From positions 58,976 through 98,669 of the IMG/VR virus record IMGVR_UViG_3300002231_000329: a stretch of DNA of 39,694 bases; one strand, 5' to 3'. The notes below the pieces were generated by a model that saw only the letters and a list, made by a program, of their open reading frames with translations, was not told where the DNA came from and ran no database searches. The DNA comes from a virus. Each line of letters opens with the position of its first letter. Position 1 is the first letter of the stretch. Of the stretch, positions 25,582 to 32,889 are shown in pieces. The position numbers were made by a program, and so were the translations under genes.

Positions 25582-25849
25582 GCTAGAAGTAAAATCAATC
25601 AAGCTCCACTCAGATGGATCACTGATAATAGAGACCAACATCTCCGACAACCTAGAGTTAGCAAAGCACATTAATAAGAAGAAGATGGAGCAGATCCTGA
25701 ATCCCCAACCCCTTGAGATGCATGTCTATCAAGACAATCTTCGTATTAGCTCTATGGTTTACTTAGGAGATGTTGTTCCATTCACCTTTGCAGAACTTAG
25801 TGAGTTCATGGAGGAGAAGCATCGGAAGACTTATTTAGAAGAGGAATAA
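25574..25849 (+). CDS. hypothetical protein
   Basis: A 91-residue unknown protein, beta-rich at the start ('KSIKLHSDGSLIIETNIS') and helical and acidic at the end ('FAELSEFMEEKHRKTYLEEE'). It ends 9 bases before a terminator, so it is the last gene of the unit that starts at the 23997 promoter. Confidence 0.65.
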   Translation: MDKLEVKSIKLHSDGSLIIETNISDNLELAKHINKKKMEQILNPQPLEMHVYQDNLRISSMVYLGDVVPFTFAELSEFMEEKHRKTYLEEE

Positions 25850-25858
25850 CCTATAGAT

Positions 25859-25896
25859 ATAGCCGCTATACTTTGTTGTGTAGTGGCTATTTATTT
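25859..25896 (+). terminator. Rho-independent terminator
   Basis: ATAGCCGCTA pairs with TAGTGGCTAT (one G-T wobble) around a 12-base loop, followed by TTATTT. It directly abuts the promoter that starts at 25894. Confidence 0.75.
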
Positions 25897-25924
25897 GCAT
25901 ATGACGTACAAACTGTTATTTTTG
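25894..25924 (+). promoter_or_regulatory. Bacteroidota-type promoter (best match in the window)
   Basis: TTTG at 25894-25897, 19-base spacer, TATTTTTG at 25917-25924, an exact TAnnTTTG. The GTG start of the next gene is 26 bases further on. Confidence 0.7.
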
Positions 25925-25950
25925 TGAAAAATAGATTTTATTTAGTATAG

Positions 25951-27222
25951 GTGAAAAGGACTGAAAAACCAGAGATAGAGATAATACCGGAAGAGGTAGA
26001 CAACATTGAGGCATATAGGGCTTGGGAGGCTCTGAAGGTTGAGATAGAGGATCAGAAGTGGTATGAGCACCCAAATCTAGAGGAAGAGCTAAACTTATGT
26101 GCCATACAGTCTAAGGCCCGTTATAAATGGGAGCACCTAAGCCAAGAAGATCAAGATGAGATCAGCATCATGTACCAGAACATGCGTAAGAAGGTCGCTA
26201 ACCTTGGTGTGCTTAAGAGAAAAGCCTTCAATTTACACAGGGGGAATGGTAGAAGCTCCCTCACTGTCATCATGGGTAAAGAGAAGGAAGCCGAGCTACT
26301 AGAACTATTTGGTGCCTTCCATACAGTAGAGGACGTACATAGAGTAGTACTCCAAGACTGGGGCTTTGACGTATCATTCAGCTTAATAAACTCATTCAGG
26401 AATAAGAACATTGACAAGATCCTCCAGAAGCAAGAGGATTTCAAAAGAGACTTTAGCCATTTAAGGCTCACACACAAACGATCTCGTATAGAGGAGCTCA
26501 CTTGGATGTATGAGGTGAGAAAGTCCAAATACGAGCAAAACAACAACAGCAGGGAGGATGAGAAGCTACTAAAGCAAACCATCGAACAGATCAAGAGAGA
26601 GGTAGAGGGCGATAAGGTCGTTATTGACGGTAAGATAGAGTTAGATATCAAACAAACACTAAACCTCCATACTCAGAAGGAAATCATGGGTAGATTGAAT
26701 CTACTCACCATTGTGGTATCTAGAATAGCAGCTCAGGTAAATATCAACCCTATCTGGATAATGACTAAGCTTGTTAATTCATATTACTCGAAGTTCTCCG
26801 GGATGCAGAAGCCTGATAACAACATTATGTCAGATGAGATCATGTATCCAAACAATATAGTGTACAACTTTGATGATATTGAGAGTATGCATGAGAACAT
26901 GAAGCTCGAGCAATTGCCATTGAAGGTTCTCCATACAGAAGTAGAGCCAGATGATAAGCAGAAGGCCCATGAAGCCAAGCATAGGCTTAAGAAGCTCCTA
27001 GATAAGAAGAGGAATCAAATAGAGGAGTCTAGGATTAAAACAGAGGCTATTATTCCTTCAGATAAGAAGATTAATAAGCATGTTGAGACATCAACTGCAA
27101 AAAAAGTTGCAAAGAATAAGAAAAAGTCCGAGATTAGGGGAAAAGTAATAGAGAAAGGACTGAAGAAGTCACCAGCAGCAAAGAGAAAAAAGGACAACAA
27201 CGACGATAAAGAGTCGAAATAG
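25951..27222 (+). CDS. DNA-binding protein, possibly terminase small subunit
   Basis: A 423-residue protein starting at GTG 25951. A helix-turn-helix-like segment near residues 110-155 ('LLELFGAFHTVEDVHRVVLQ', then 'DWGFDVSFSLINSFRNKN') precedes a helical block ('SRIEELTWMYEVRKSKYEQN', 'EKLLKQTIEQIKREVEGDKV'). This order is seen in small terminase subunits, which recognise the packaging site. The last 90 residues are Lys-rich and disordered ('KKVAKNKKKSEIRGKVIEKG'). No large terminase is in the window, so the role is inferred. It has a private terminator and promoter upstream. It ends in TAG, and the next gene starts 22 bases later in the same frame. Confidence 0.55.
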   Translation: MKRTEKPEIEIIPEEVDNIEAYRAWEALKVEIEDQKWYEHPNLEEELNLCAIQSKARYKWEHLSQEDQDEISIMYQNMRKKVANLGVLKRKAFNLHRGNGRSSLTVIMGKEKEAELLELFGAFHTVEDVHRVVLQDWGFDVSFSLINSFRNKNIDKILQKQEDFKRDFSHLRLTHKRSRIEELTWMYEVRKSKYEQNNNSREDEKLLKQTIEQIKREVEGDKVVIDGKIELDIKQTLNLHTQKEIMGRLNLLTIVVSRIAAQVNINPIWIMTKLVNSYYSKFSGMQKPDNNIMSDEIMYPNNIVYNFDDIESMHENMKLEQLPLKVLHTEVEPDDKQKAHEAKHRLKKLLDKKRNQIEESRIKTEAIIPSDKKINKHVETSTAKKVAKNKKKSEIRGKVIEKGLKKSPAAKRKKDNNDDKESK

Positions 27223-27243
27223 AACACAAAACGTATAGAAAGA

Positions 27244-27837
27244 ATGGACCCGATTAAGATAATGAAACTAACCTTAGCTTTAACAAAGCTAGATGGCGTG
27301 ATAACGACTGATGACCTTCCAGCTGGAGTAAAACCCCTGTTAGATGCATTGAAAGAGAAATTAGAGAAGCAGAAGACCATAGTGTCTGGATTAGAGGAAG
27401 TAATAGGTATTATTGAGAAAGAAGTTCTAGAAATAGAAGAAGCAGATCCAGGTAAGGATCTTAAAAATATCGATGGCATTATTGAGTGGTTCCAATCTTT
27501 GTCTTCAAGTAAGAGAATAGGGTATTTAGGTGCAATGTCTGGCTCTGCCAGACAAAGATCATCAGATGATATTCAATGTGAATATGTTTTTTATGACATA
27601 AACCAAGTATTTAATGCCTATCTTAAGGCAGAGGCAGCTGCTAAGCTCTGGGCACGACAACATATTCAGAGCGAAAAGGAAGCTATGTCTCTTGATGGAA
27701 TCATTGCTTTTGCCCCACACACAACATCCCTTAATGATGATATCTTAATTACGGTATTTGCAGAAATGGATGGTTTTGTTTATAAGATATCTTCTCTAGA
27801 CCTAGTAAAAACCTACACAGCTCATGTCGACAGTTAA
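27244..27837 (+). CDS. hypothetical protein with an N-terminal coiled coil
   Basis: A 197-residue unknown protein. Residues 30-70 form a helical coil ('LLDALKEKLEKQKTIVSGLE', 'VIGIIEKEVLEIEEAD'); the remainder is mixed ('CEYVFYDINQVFNAYLKAEA', 'DDILITVFAEMDGFVYKI'). No catalytic motif is visible. It shares the frame of the preceding gene across a single TAG, but ATG 27244 gives a natural start. The next small gene overlaps its last codons. Confidence 0.65.
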   Translation: MDPIKIMKLTLALTKLDGVITTDDLPAGVKPLLDALKEKLEKQKTIVSGLEEVIGIIEKEVLEIEEADPGKDLKNIDGIIEWFQSLSSSKRIGYLGAMSGSARQRSSDDIQCEYVFYDINQVFNAYLKAEAAAKLWARQHIQSEKEAMSLDGIIAFAPHTTSLNDDILITVFAEMDGFVYKISSLDLVKTYTAHVDS

Positions 27838-27973
27838 GCTAATACCACAGGATATAACTCTTGAGAAGATCAAGCAACCCAACTACTGGGACTTAATGGC
27901 TATCATCATCTGGAACCACTACTCTGAAGAGAAGTATCAAGATGAATCCAAGATCAAGATAGAAGAATCATAG
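27824..27973 (+). CDS. small hypothetical protein (49 aa)
   Basis: ATG 27824 overlaps the end of the upstream gene by 14 bases. The product has a helical middle ('YWDLMAIIIWNHYSEEKYQD') and ends at a TAG (27971-27973). The same frame stays open after that TAG without a further stop and runs into the next gene, so the two may be one protein read through or one gene with an error. Confidence 0.55.
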   Translation: MSTVKLIPQDITLEKIKQPNYWDLMAIIIWNHYSEEKYQDESKIKIEES

Positions 27974-28033
27974 TACGGTAAGGGGGTCGGAGGAAGTCAG
28001 TACAGTATTTTCTGGAATACACCTTCTTATTAT

Positions 28034-28267
28034 TTGGAGGGATATGTAAGAACCCTAAGGGCTATTGCCATTACCTTTGAGAGACCAGATTCCACAACCC
28101 ATGTCCATATTTCAGTGGAAACAGGTGATATAGGCTACTTTGGTGTTTATAAAGACAAGGAAGAAGATAGTAGCCCCTCATATAACTCATCCATTAATGT
28201 TAGGCTATGTAACTGGATGCTTGATAACAATCTTCTATCGATTGTAATGAAAGAACATGAAGGCTAG
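28034..28267 (+). CDS. hypothetical protein, uncertain start
   Basis: The 77-residue version uses TTG 28034 ('LEGYVRTLRAIAITFERPDS'). The frame is open back to the TAG at 27971, adding 'QYSIFWNTPSYY' just upstream, which also looks coding. Either the start is a non-ATG codon or this is the second half of the gene at 27824. The fold appears beta-rich ('HVHISVETGDIGYFGVYK'). Function unknown. It ends in TAG and overlaps the next gene by 11 bases. Confidence 0.5.
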   Translation: MEGYVRTLRAIAITFERPDSTTHVHISVETGDIGYFGVYKDKEEDSSPSYNSSINVRLCNWMLDNNLLSIVMKEHEG

Positions 28268-28556
28268 GTTAGAAAGAAAAGCAGAAGTCGACTACCTAAT
28301 ATTTAAGCTCAAGGGGATGAGGGTGCAGACGGTTATACCAGTAATCACTAAAGGTAATAGAGATATCTTTAATGCATGGACTTGGAACGGAAGTTTAGAA
28401 GCCCCAACAGTAAGACCAAGCGTCAAGACTCAGTATGTTAATGAAAAACGTGAAAGCGTAGTAATACACTACTGGCTTAATGATGGCATATGTAAATGCC
28501 TTGGTGACTGTACCGACGGGAACGCGAACAAAAACATTGAATTATCATTACAATAG
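28257..28556 (+). CDS. DUF6527-like phage protein
   Basis: A 99-residue protein with the order of DUF6527: 'FNAWTWNGSLEAPTVRPSVK' (W-x-W-N-G-S-x-x-x-P-T-x-x-P-S) followed by 'VIHYWLNDGICKCLGDCTDG' (H-x-x-x-x-D-G-x-I-x-x-L-x-D-C). The usual paired cysteines near the N-terminus of that family are absent. The family is common in phages with no known role. It follows the upstream gene with an 11-base overlap and ends in TAG. Confidence 0.65.
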   Translation: MKARLERKAEVDYLIFKLKGMRVQTVIPVITKGNRDIFNAWTWNGSLEAPTVRPSVKTQYVNEKRESVVIHYWLNDGICKCLGDCTDGNANKNIELSLQ

Positions 28557-28567
28557 TCTTATATTTA
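28537..28567 (+). promoter_or_regulatory. putative promoter
   Basis: TTG at 28537-28539, 20-base spacer, TATATTTA at 28560-28567, 37 bases before the next ATG. It overlaps the end of the DUF6527-like gene. Confidence 0.45.
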
Positions 28568-28603
28568 TTCAATCGTAATTAAAAGCCCAATAGGGACACA
28601 AGA

Positions 28604-29068
28604 ATGGAAAGCATAAGCGTAACAATCAGCAGCGCAAAAGACAGGGATAAACTCATCAAAGTCCTATCTGAACTACAATTCGAGGAACCATCAATGACAC
28701 CGTTGCCTAAGGCTTGGGAAGAGTTAAAAGAAGTTAAGGGATGGTATGTTAGCGATTGTAGTGAGATTGAAGATGTACGTGATGATGCTTCCACGGATAT
28801 GGAGAACACCTTCAAAACAGAAGTACAAGCTAAATCAGCTATAGCCAAAGCTAAACTAAGTCAAGTGATGGCTGTGTACAATGATGGGTTGGGAGCCTTA
28901 ATTGGAATGATGATAACAAATAAGCATATAATAAAAAGAACATGTGATATTATTGTATCAGATACATATAGAAGTATATATTCCTTCCTAGCATTCAAAA
29001 CCAAAAAACTAAGAAATGAATTCTTAGAGAACTTTGAAGAAGACATCAATATATACTTTGAACTATAA
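28604..29068 (+). CDS. hypothetical Bacteroidota-phage family protein
   Basis: A 154-residue protein whose centre matches a pattern I know from Bacteroidota phages and prophages: 'AWEELKEVKGWYVSDCSEIE' (W-x-x-L-x-x-V-x-G-Y/W-Y-V) and 'NTFKTEVQAKSAIAKAKLSQ' (N-x-F-x-T-E-x-x-A-x-x-x-x-A-x-A-x-L-S-Q). The N-terminus is a short beta-alpha unit. The function of the family is unknown. It has its own likely promoter at 28537. Confidence 0.65.
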   Translation: MESISVTISSAKDRDKLIKVLSELQFEEPSMTPLPKAWEELKEVKGWYVSDCSEIEDVRDDASTDMENTFKTEVQAKSAIAKAKLSQVMAVYNDGLGALIGMMITNKHIIKRTCDIIVSDTYRSIYSFLAFKTKKLRNEFLENFEEDINIYFEL

Positions 29069-29079
29069 ACTGATCGAAG

Positions 29080-29220
29080 ATGAAAAAGGAGCATAGTATA
29101 GTAATGATTCCTACAAAGGATTCAATCAAAGAGGGAAGTCTCCTATCCAGAGTGGCGAAAGCTGGAAAGCAGTTGGTAAAGAAGATTATTGGTATGTTCG
29201 TCGAGAAGAATTTTAGGTAA
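29080..29220 (+). CDS. small basic protein (46 aa)
   Basis: ATG 29080 to TAA 29220. The product is Lys-rich with an amphipathic C-terminal helix ('LLSRVAKAGKQLVKKIIGMF'), of the sort that sits on membranes or nucleic acid. It fills the gap between two larger genes. Short length limits confidence. Confidence 0.5.
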   Translation: MKKEHSIVMIPTKDSIKEGSLLSRVAKAGKQLVKKIIGMFVEKNFR

Positions 29221-29239
29221 TATCTTATAATAAGCAATA

Positions 29240-29746
29240 ATGAGTTTTGATGCTTCACGATATAGAGCTTGGGCTCTTATAAAGAACTGGGGAGGTCCTG
29301 GTGTTGATGAGTGGCAGATGTGTCAGCTAATAGGCGTGGGAATAGCTTCATATGAGCTGTCTTACACTAATCCCACAGGATTAAGATGCTCCACCACCGT
29401 AGATTACGAAAACTGTATATTGTCATCCAAATCATCATACACAACCACTCACGGTGCACCACTTTATGGGGGAGACATATGCTTGGTTGATGTTGTTTGG
29501 TATGGTAATCATAGAACCATTGTCTTATCTATTAGCAAAGATGGAGATGATTTAGTGCTTGGTGGAAACGCTGAGTGGTGGAAGAGTCTAACTCTGAACT
29601 ACCCATACAATCCAATATGCAACTATAGACTTATTGGTAATATCTTCGAGAATCCGGAGCTAATGGGGATGGTTGAGAAGTATGAGAGCATTTTGAAGAA
29701 AGAAGACTGGCTTAATATTATTTTAGACAATGAAGGGGGTGAATAG
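29240..29746 (+). CDS. hypothetical protein
   Basis: I do not recognise this 168-residue protein. It has a Trp-rich start ('YRAWALIKNWGGPGVDEWQM') and beta-rich middle ('THGAPLYGGDICLVDVVWYG', 'RTIVLSISKDGDDLVLGGNA'). It ends in TAG; 18 bases later the next gene starts in the same frame with no intervening stop. Confidence 0.65.
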   Translation: MSFDASRYRAWALIKNWGGPGVDEWQMCQLIGVGIASYELSYTNPTGLRCSTTVDYENCILSSKSSYTTTHGAPLYGGDICLVDVVWYGNHRTIVLSISKDGDDLVLGGNAEWWKSLTLNYPYNPICNYRLIGNIFENPELMGMVEKYESILKKEDWLNIILDNEGGE

Positions 29747-29764
29747 TTTCTTTATTTCATTAAT

Positions 29765-29992
29765 ATGAATCAATTAATTAAAGACGCTAAGAAGTATATC
29801 ACCGATAGAGGATATGGAAGTGGCACCAATATAACGATTGAGGCCACTACTTCTCTTCTAGTGGGGTTTTACAAAGATCAGAAGCTCAAGGAGCAGTTTG
29901 ATAAATCGGAGTGCTTAAATAGCCTAGAAACAGGTTCACCTAAGTGCGTAAAATTATGTAGGTTTTGTAATGGACTGAAGCATGGAGACTAG
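29765..29992 (+). CDS. small hypothetical protein with C-terminal cysteines
   Basis: A 75-residue protein: N-terminal helix ('MNQLIKDAKKYITDRGYGSG') and a C-terminal 'SPKCVKLCRFCNGLKHGD' holding three cysteines and a histidine, enough for a small zinc knuckle. Function unknown. Its end overlaps the receiver-domain gene. Confidence 0.6.
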   Translation: MNQLIKDAKKYITDRGYGSGTNITIEATTSLLVGFYKDQKLKEQFDKSECLNSLETGSPKCVKLCRFCNGLKHGD

Positions 29993-30407
29993 TGAATCGA
30001 TATTGCTTTGGCTGGATGACATAAGAGATCCGTCAGAAGACCAATGGAAAGTGTTCTTCCCAATACCCAATCCATCAAAAGTGGTTTGGGTTAAGTCGTT
30101 TAAGGGGTTTTGTGAATACATTCAAGACAATGGACTACCTACAGCCATCTCATTCGACCACGACCTAGCTGATGAGCACTACACACCCGAAGAGTACTGG
30201 GACGACTATACTAGAAGTAAGGCATATCAGGATAAGGTAAGTCAGAAGTATACAGAGAAGACCGGCTTAGATTGTGCCAAGTGGTTAGTGGATTACTGCA
30301 TGGATAACAACTGCAACTTACCATTGTGGTATACCCATAGTGCCAATCCAGTGGGGAGGGATAATATTGATAGATATTTAATCAACTATTTGAGGGTAAG
30401 TGGTTAA
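29982..30407 (+). CDS. cyclic-phosphate processing receiver-domain (cREC) protein
   Basis: A 141-residue protein with the cREC family pattern: N-terminal 'ILLWLDDIRDPSEDQW' (receiver-type acidic pair), 'PTAISFDHDLADEH' (conserved S-F-D-H-D-L), 'LDCAKWLVDYCMDNN' and 'PLWYTHSANPVGRDNIDRYL' (H-S-x-N-P-x-G-R-x-N-I). The family was defined by computational work as a receiver-like domain linked to processing of cyclic phosphate ends or cyclic nucleotides. In a phage it might act on RNA ends during tRNA repair or against host cyclic-nucleotide signalling. All key residues are present. No RNA ligase or kinase is adjacent in this window. Confidence 0.82.
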   Translation: METSESILLWLDDIRDPSEDQWKVFFPIPNPSKVVWVKSFKGFCEYIQDNGLPTAISFDHDLADEHYTPEEYWDDYTRSKAYQDKVSQKYTEKTGLDCAKWLVDYCMDNNCNLPLWYTHSANPVGRDNIDRYLINYLRVSG

Positions 30408-30419
30408 TTTCATATATTG
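30389..30419 (+). promoter_or_regulatory. putative promoter before the XRE gene
   Basis: TTTG at 30389-30392, 20-base spacer, TATATTG at 30413-30419. The TTG start of the regulator is 17 bases further on. Confidence 0.5.
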
Positions 30420-30436
30420 CATGAGATTGAAATAGA

Positions 30437-30646
30437 TTGATTTTGATAGAAGTAGGAAAAATATTCGCTGAAAGACGCAAGGAGTTAGGATTAAGGAAAT
30501 TTACAGTAGCCAAGAGAGCCGGTGTTGTAGGTGCATATATTGGTGCCATAGAAGATGGGAAGAAGTCTCCCAGTTTGAAAGTAGTCAGCAAAATAGCTGA
30601 TGTATTAGGATTAGAAGTTAAGATAGAGAAGAAGCCAAATAGTTAA
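30437..30646 (+). CDS. XRE-family helix-turn-helix regulator
   Basis: A 69-residue HTH_3 protein starting at TTG 30437 (or TTG 30443). The five-helix Cro/C1 pattern is complete: 'IFAERRKELGLRKFTVAKRA' , 'GVVGAYIGAIEDGKKSPSLK' and 'VVSKIADVLGLEVKIEKKP'. It has no dimer or effector domain, so it resembles a Cro-like repressor. It has its own promoter and might bind the palindromes noted elsewhere, but nothing links them directly. Confidence 0.85.
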   Translation: MILIEVGKIFAERRKELGLRKFTVAKRAGVVGAYIGAIEDGKKSPSLKVVSKIADVLGLEVKIEKKPNS

Positions 30647-30666
30647 TAAGCAAAACGAACGTAATT

Positions 30667-31068
30667 ATGGAATTAGGACCATTACAAAAAGAGTGGGTTA
30701 AATCCCTTAGAGAACATCCAGAGAGACAAATATCAACTATTTTGGGTGAGAAATACAGTGATGGGTCATATAAGGCTTGTTGTTTAGGAGAACTACATAT
30801 TTGCAATTCGCGAATGAATGGAGATTTGTTGAAATATTGCAACAATGAGATGCGCGATGGAGATACTGATTATCTCGAAGATTCATGGGATAAGTATGGT
30901 TTAATAGACTCCAAGGGGTCGTTTGCAAATCCTCAGTTTTTAGAAAAAGTAAATCATGGAGCACTATATCACTCACTTGCAGAAGCAAACGACGATGGGG
31001 TAGACTGGCTCACAATAGCCAACTTCATAGAATCTAACCCAGAAGAGGTTTTCACAAAATCCGTATAA
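30667..31068 (+). CDS. uncharacterised phage protein (CCLG family)
   Basis: A 133-residue protein with a motif order seen in many phage genes: a start 'LQKEWVKSLREHPER' (W-x-x-x-L-R), 'YKACCLGELHICN' (C-C-L-G-x-L), an aromatic 'WDKYGLIDSKGSF' and a closing 'SLAEANDDGVDWLTIANFIE' (L-N/A-D-x-G-x-x-x-x-x-I-A-x-x-I). The family has no known activity. It lies 20 bases after the XRE gene and ahead of a promoter. Confidence 0.65.
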   Translation: MELGPLQKEWVKSLREHPERQISTILGEKYSDGSYKACCLGELHICNSRMNGDLLKYCNNEMRDGDTDYLEDSWDKYGLIDSKGSFANPQFLEKVNHGALYHSLAEANDDGVDWLTIANFIESNPEEVFTKSV

Positions 31069-31071
31069 TTG

Positions 31072-31102
31072 TTTGCATGTAAAAATATAGTAACTATATT
31101 AG
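31072..31102 (+). promoter_or_regulatory. putative Bacteroidota-type promoter
   Basis: TTTG at 31072-31075, 19-base spacer, TATATTAG at 31095-31102, 25 bases before the next ATG. The same TTTGCAT start recurs at 25894 and 37888. Confidence 0.6.
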
Positions 31103-31127
31103 CATTCAATTAATCAATCGTAGAGAA

Positions 31128-31373
31128 ATGAAGACAGTATTTATCGTAGCAAGAAAAGTTCAGGGAGTTTATCTAAACTACCAATTCATCGAAGCTGATA
31201 ACAACGCTCAAGCAGTGGAGTTATATGAGTATCAAAACGAATGGGAGGGATCTGAGGTACTAGCACAGAAAACTGAGCGTGGAGATATGACCATCCTCAA
31301 CAAAGATGTCATAACGGTTTCCCACTGGGATCAGTTAAGTGTGTATCAATTCAAGCAAGAACATGTCGGTTAA
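31128..31373 (+). CDS. hypothetical protein
   Basis: An 81-residue unknown protein with an alpha/beta start ('KTVFIVARKVQGVYLNYQFI') and a mixed end. It is first in a run of four small overlapping genes after the 31072 promoter. No motif assigns a role. Confidence 0.6.
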   Translation: MKTVFIVARKVQGVYLNYQFIEADNNAQAVELYEYQNEWEGSEVLAQKTERGDMTILNKDVITVSHWDQLSVYQFKQEHVG

Positions 31374-31605
31374 GAATATTCGAAAAGGTGAGTCATTTAA
31401 TCGACTTAATGGAAGAAACACCATAACTATCACCAGAGTGTGGTGGGATCATGAAGATCAGGTATGTAGGGTTTCATTTTACTCCAGTTCAGATGATTGC
31501 CATATTATTATAGATCTAAGATATTTGATTATGGTTATTGAAAATAGATATCTCAATTTAAGTGAGAGGAAAGCATGCCTTAAAATTCATAATACTCATG
31601 AATAA
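31363..31605 (+). CDS. hypothetical protein
   Basis: ATG 31363 ('MSVKNIRKGESFNRLNGRNT') overlaps the previous gene by 11 bases and gives 80 residues; an upstream start at 31339 is less likely. The strand pattern ('ITRVWWDHEDQVCRVSFYSS') suggests a small beta-barrel. Unknown function. Confidence 0.6.
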   Translation: MSVKNIRKGESFNRLNGRNTITITRVWWDHEDQVCRVSFYSSSDDCHIIIDLRYLIMVIENRYLNLSERKACLKIHNTHE

Positions 31606-31843
31606 GTGGAGAGCATCAGATAATCAGCTGGAAGAGTTAACTGACAACATAATAGATGATGTTGCATCTTCAGAGTACTTAGGACAATACAGGGCAATTG
31701 TTGGTGAAGTGAGTGAGGGTAATTATTATCCTCCCAAACCAAATCTTATTCCTCAGAGAGGGATAGGAAACACTGTATCTAACTCTAAAAGAAAAAGTCT
31801 TAGAGCAAAAAGAAAGAAGAACGTAAAACGCAAGAAGCGATGA
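31598..31843 (+). CDS. hypothetical protein with a basic tail
   Basis: From ATG 31598, 81 residues: an acidic helix ('ASDNQLEELTDNIIDDVASS') followed by a strongly basic tail ('KRKSLRAKRKKNVKRKKR') that would bind nucleic acid. It overlaps both neighbours by a few bases. Function unknown. Confidence 0.6.
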   Translation: MNKWRASDNQLEELTDNIIDDVASSEYLGQYRAIVGEVSEGNYYPPKPNLIPQRGIGNTVSNSKRKSLRAKRKKNVKRKKR

Positions 31844-32049
31844 GTGATTTAATAGAGATCTACAACCTACCTCGTAACACTAAAATAGATGTTACCCACC
31901 TCGACCTTAAGACCAATAAAGATGAGGAAGCCATCGCGGAGCTTATGTTCACCAACATGGATGGTCACTTAGCTAGATGTTATTGGGGGTCACCAGATAA
32001 AACTTTACTTCTCTACGGAACTACCTTGGTTAAGGTGATAAAGGAATAG
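31840..32049 (+). CDS. hypothetical protein
   Basis: A 69-residue unknown protein ('MSDLIEIYNLPRNTKIDV') that begins on the last bases of the previous gene. Its strand-turn pattern resembles the small SH3-like proteins elsewhere in the window. No functional motif. Confidence 0.6.
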   Translation: MSDLIEIYNLPRNTKIDVTHLDLKTNKDEEAIAELMFTNMDGHLARCYWGSPDKTLLLYGTTLVKVIKE

Positions 32050-32079
32050 AGAGGGTTTATTAACTGTAAATTAAGTATT

Positions 32080-32466
32080 GTGAAAAACAGCACGATATTA
32101 ATAATCAAACCAGACCTTACTAGGAGATCCCTCATATGGGGTCCTTTGGAGAGAGTTGAGAATTCATTTAAGATCATCGACACCAAATACAAGATCCTAA
32201 CTGATGATGAGGTTAAGAGTTTGTATCAGGAGCATGAGAGTAAGGAGTTTTATGATCGATTAACCACTTTCATGAGATCATATCCAGTATTCATTCTAAA
32301 TGTAACACCCCTGTCACCGGGGCATGACGCTTGGAAGTTAGGTAGAGAAGTAGTGGATCATATTAGAAATAGATTTGCTAATCCTAAAATAGCTCACGAA
32401 AACTGTATGCATGGAAGTGATAGTGAAGAGTCAGCTGCAAGGGAGTTATCTATATTCGGGTGGTGA
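32080..32466 (+). CDS. ndk: nucleoside diphosphate kinase
   Basis: A 128-residue NDP kinase starting at GTG 32080. The N-terminal strand 'STILIIKPDLTRRSLIWG' carries the conserved K-P-D, the middle 'LTDDEVKSLYQEHESKEFYD' and 'FMRSYPVFILNV' match the fold, and the active-site His lies in 'NCMHGSDSEESAARELSIFG' (H-G-S-D-S). The enzyme passes phosphate from NTP to NDPs through that histidine. It is a little shorter than the usual 140 residues. With the dNMP kinase at 15645 it can complete dNTP synthesis. The TGA overlaps the next ATG. Confidence 0.93.
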   Translation: MKNSTILIIKPDLTRRSLIWGPLERVENSFKIIDTKYKILTDDEVKSLYQEHESKEFYDRLTTFMRSYPVFILNVTPLSPGHDAWKLGREVVDHIRNRFANPKIAHENCMHGSDSEESAARELSIFGW

Positions 32467-32840
32467 TGAAGAGGTATAAAGCAGTAATATCTAATGTTTC
32501 ATTAGACTCCCATGGAGATGTTCTAATGAAGTGTGTCAATAAGGTTGGTGATGAGCTTCCTCTCAATGTTGATTTCAATGTAAAAGCAAGCATAGGTTAT
32601 GCCATTATCTCTGAAATACAAGATAATGGTGAGATCGAAGCCGACATACATATTGATGATGCAATAAGAATAGGGAAATCATTATCTAATTTCTACGCTG
32701 CCATAGGTGGTGTGGTAATCGAATCTCACTATGACCCAGAAGGAGATGTTAGGATTATCGATAAGTTTGATATTAAGGAGGTGGGATTAACTTCTAATCC
32801 ATCAAATAAAAATCTACCTCCTATATCTTTTAAAGAATAA
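32466..32840 (+). CDS. prohead-protease-like small protein (tentative)
   Basis: From ATG 32466, 124 residues. The order 'VSLDSHGDVLMKC' (D-x-x-G-D), 'IEADIHIDDAIRIG', 'FYAAIGGVVIESHYD' and 'DKFDIKEVGLTSNPSNKN' (I-x-E-V-x-L-x-x-x-P-x-N) resembles HK97-type prohead proteases (peptidase U35 fold). It is shorter than typical members, and the catalytic His and Ser are not clear, so it may be only a related fold. The neighbours are nucleotide enzymes rather than head genes, which argues for caution. Confidence 0.45.
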   Translation: MKRYKAVISNVSLDSHGDVLMKCVNKVGDELPLNVDFNVKASIGYAIISEIQDNGEIEADIHIDDAIRIGKSLSNFYAAIGGVVIESHYDPEGDVRIIDKFDIKEVGLTSNPSNKNLPPISFKE

Positions 32841-32889
32841 GTACTATATTAGTGCTTCAATAACATATAAACACAAACGTAAAGCAATT

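Noticed and set aside
32845-32852. Promoter before the 32890 gene
   Set aside because: TATATTAG is a good -7, but no TTTG or TTG occurs 17-21 bases upstream, so I do not list it as a feature.
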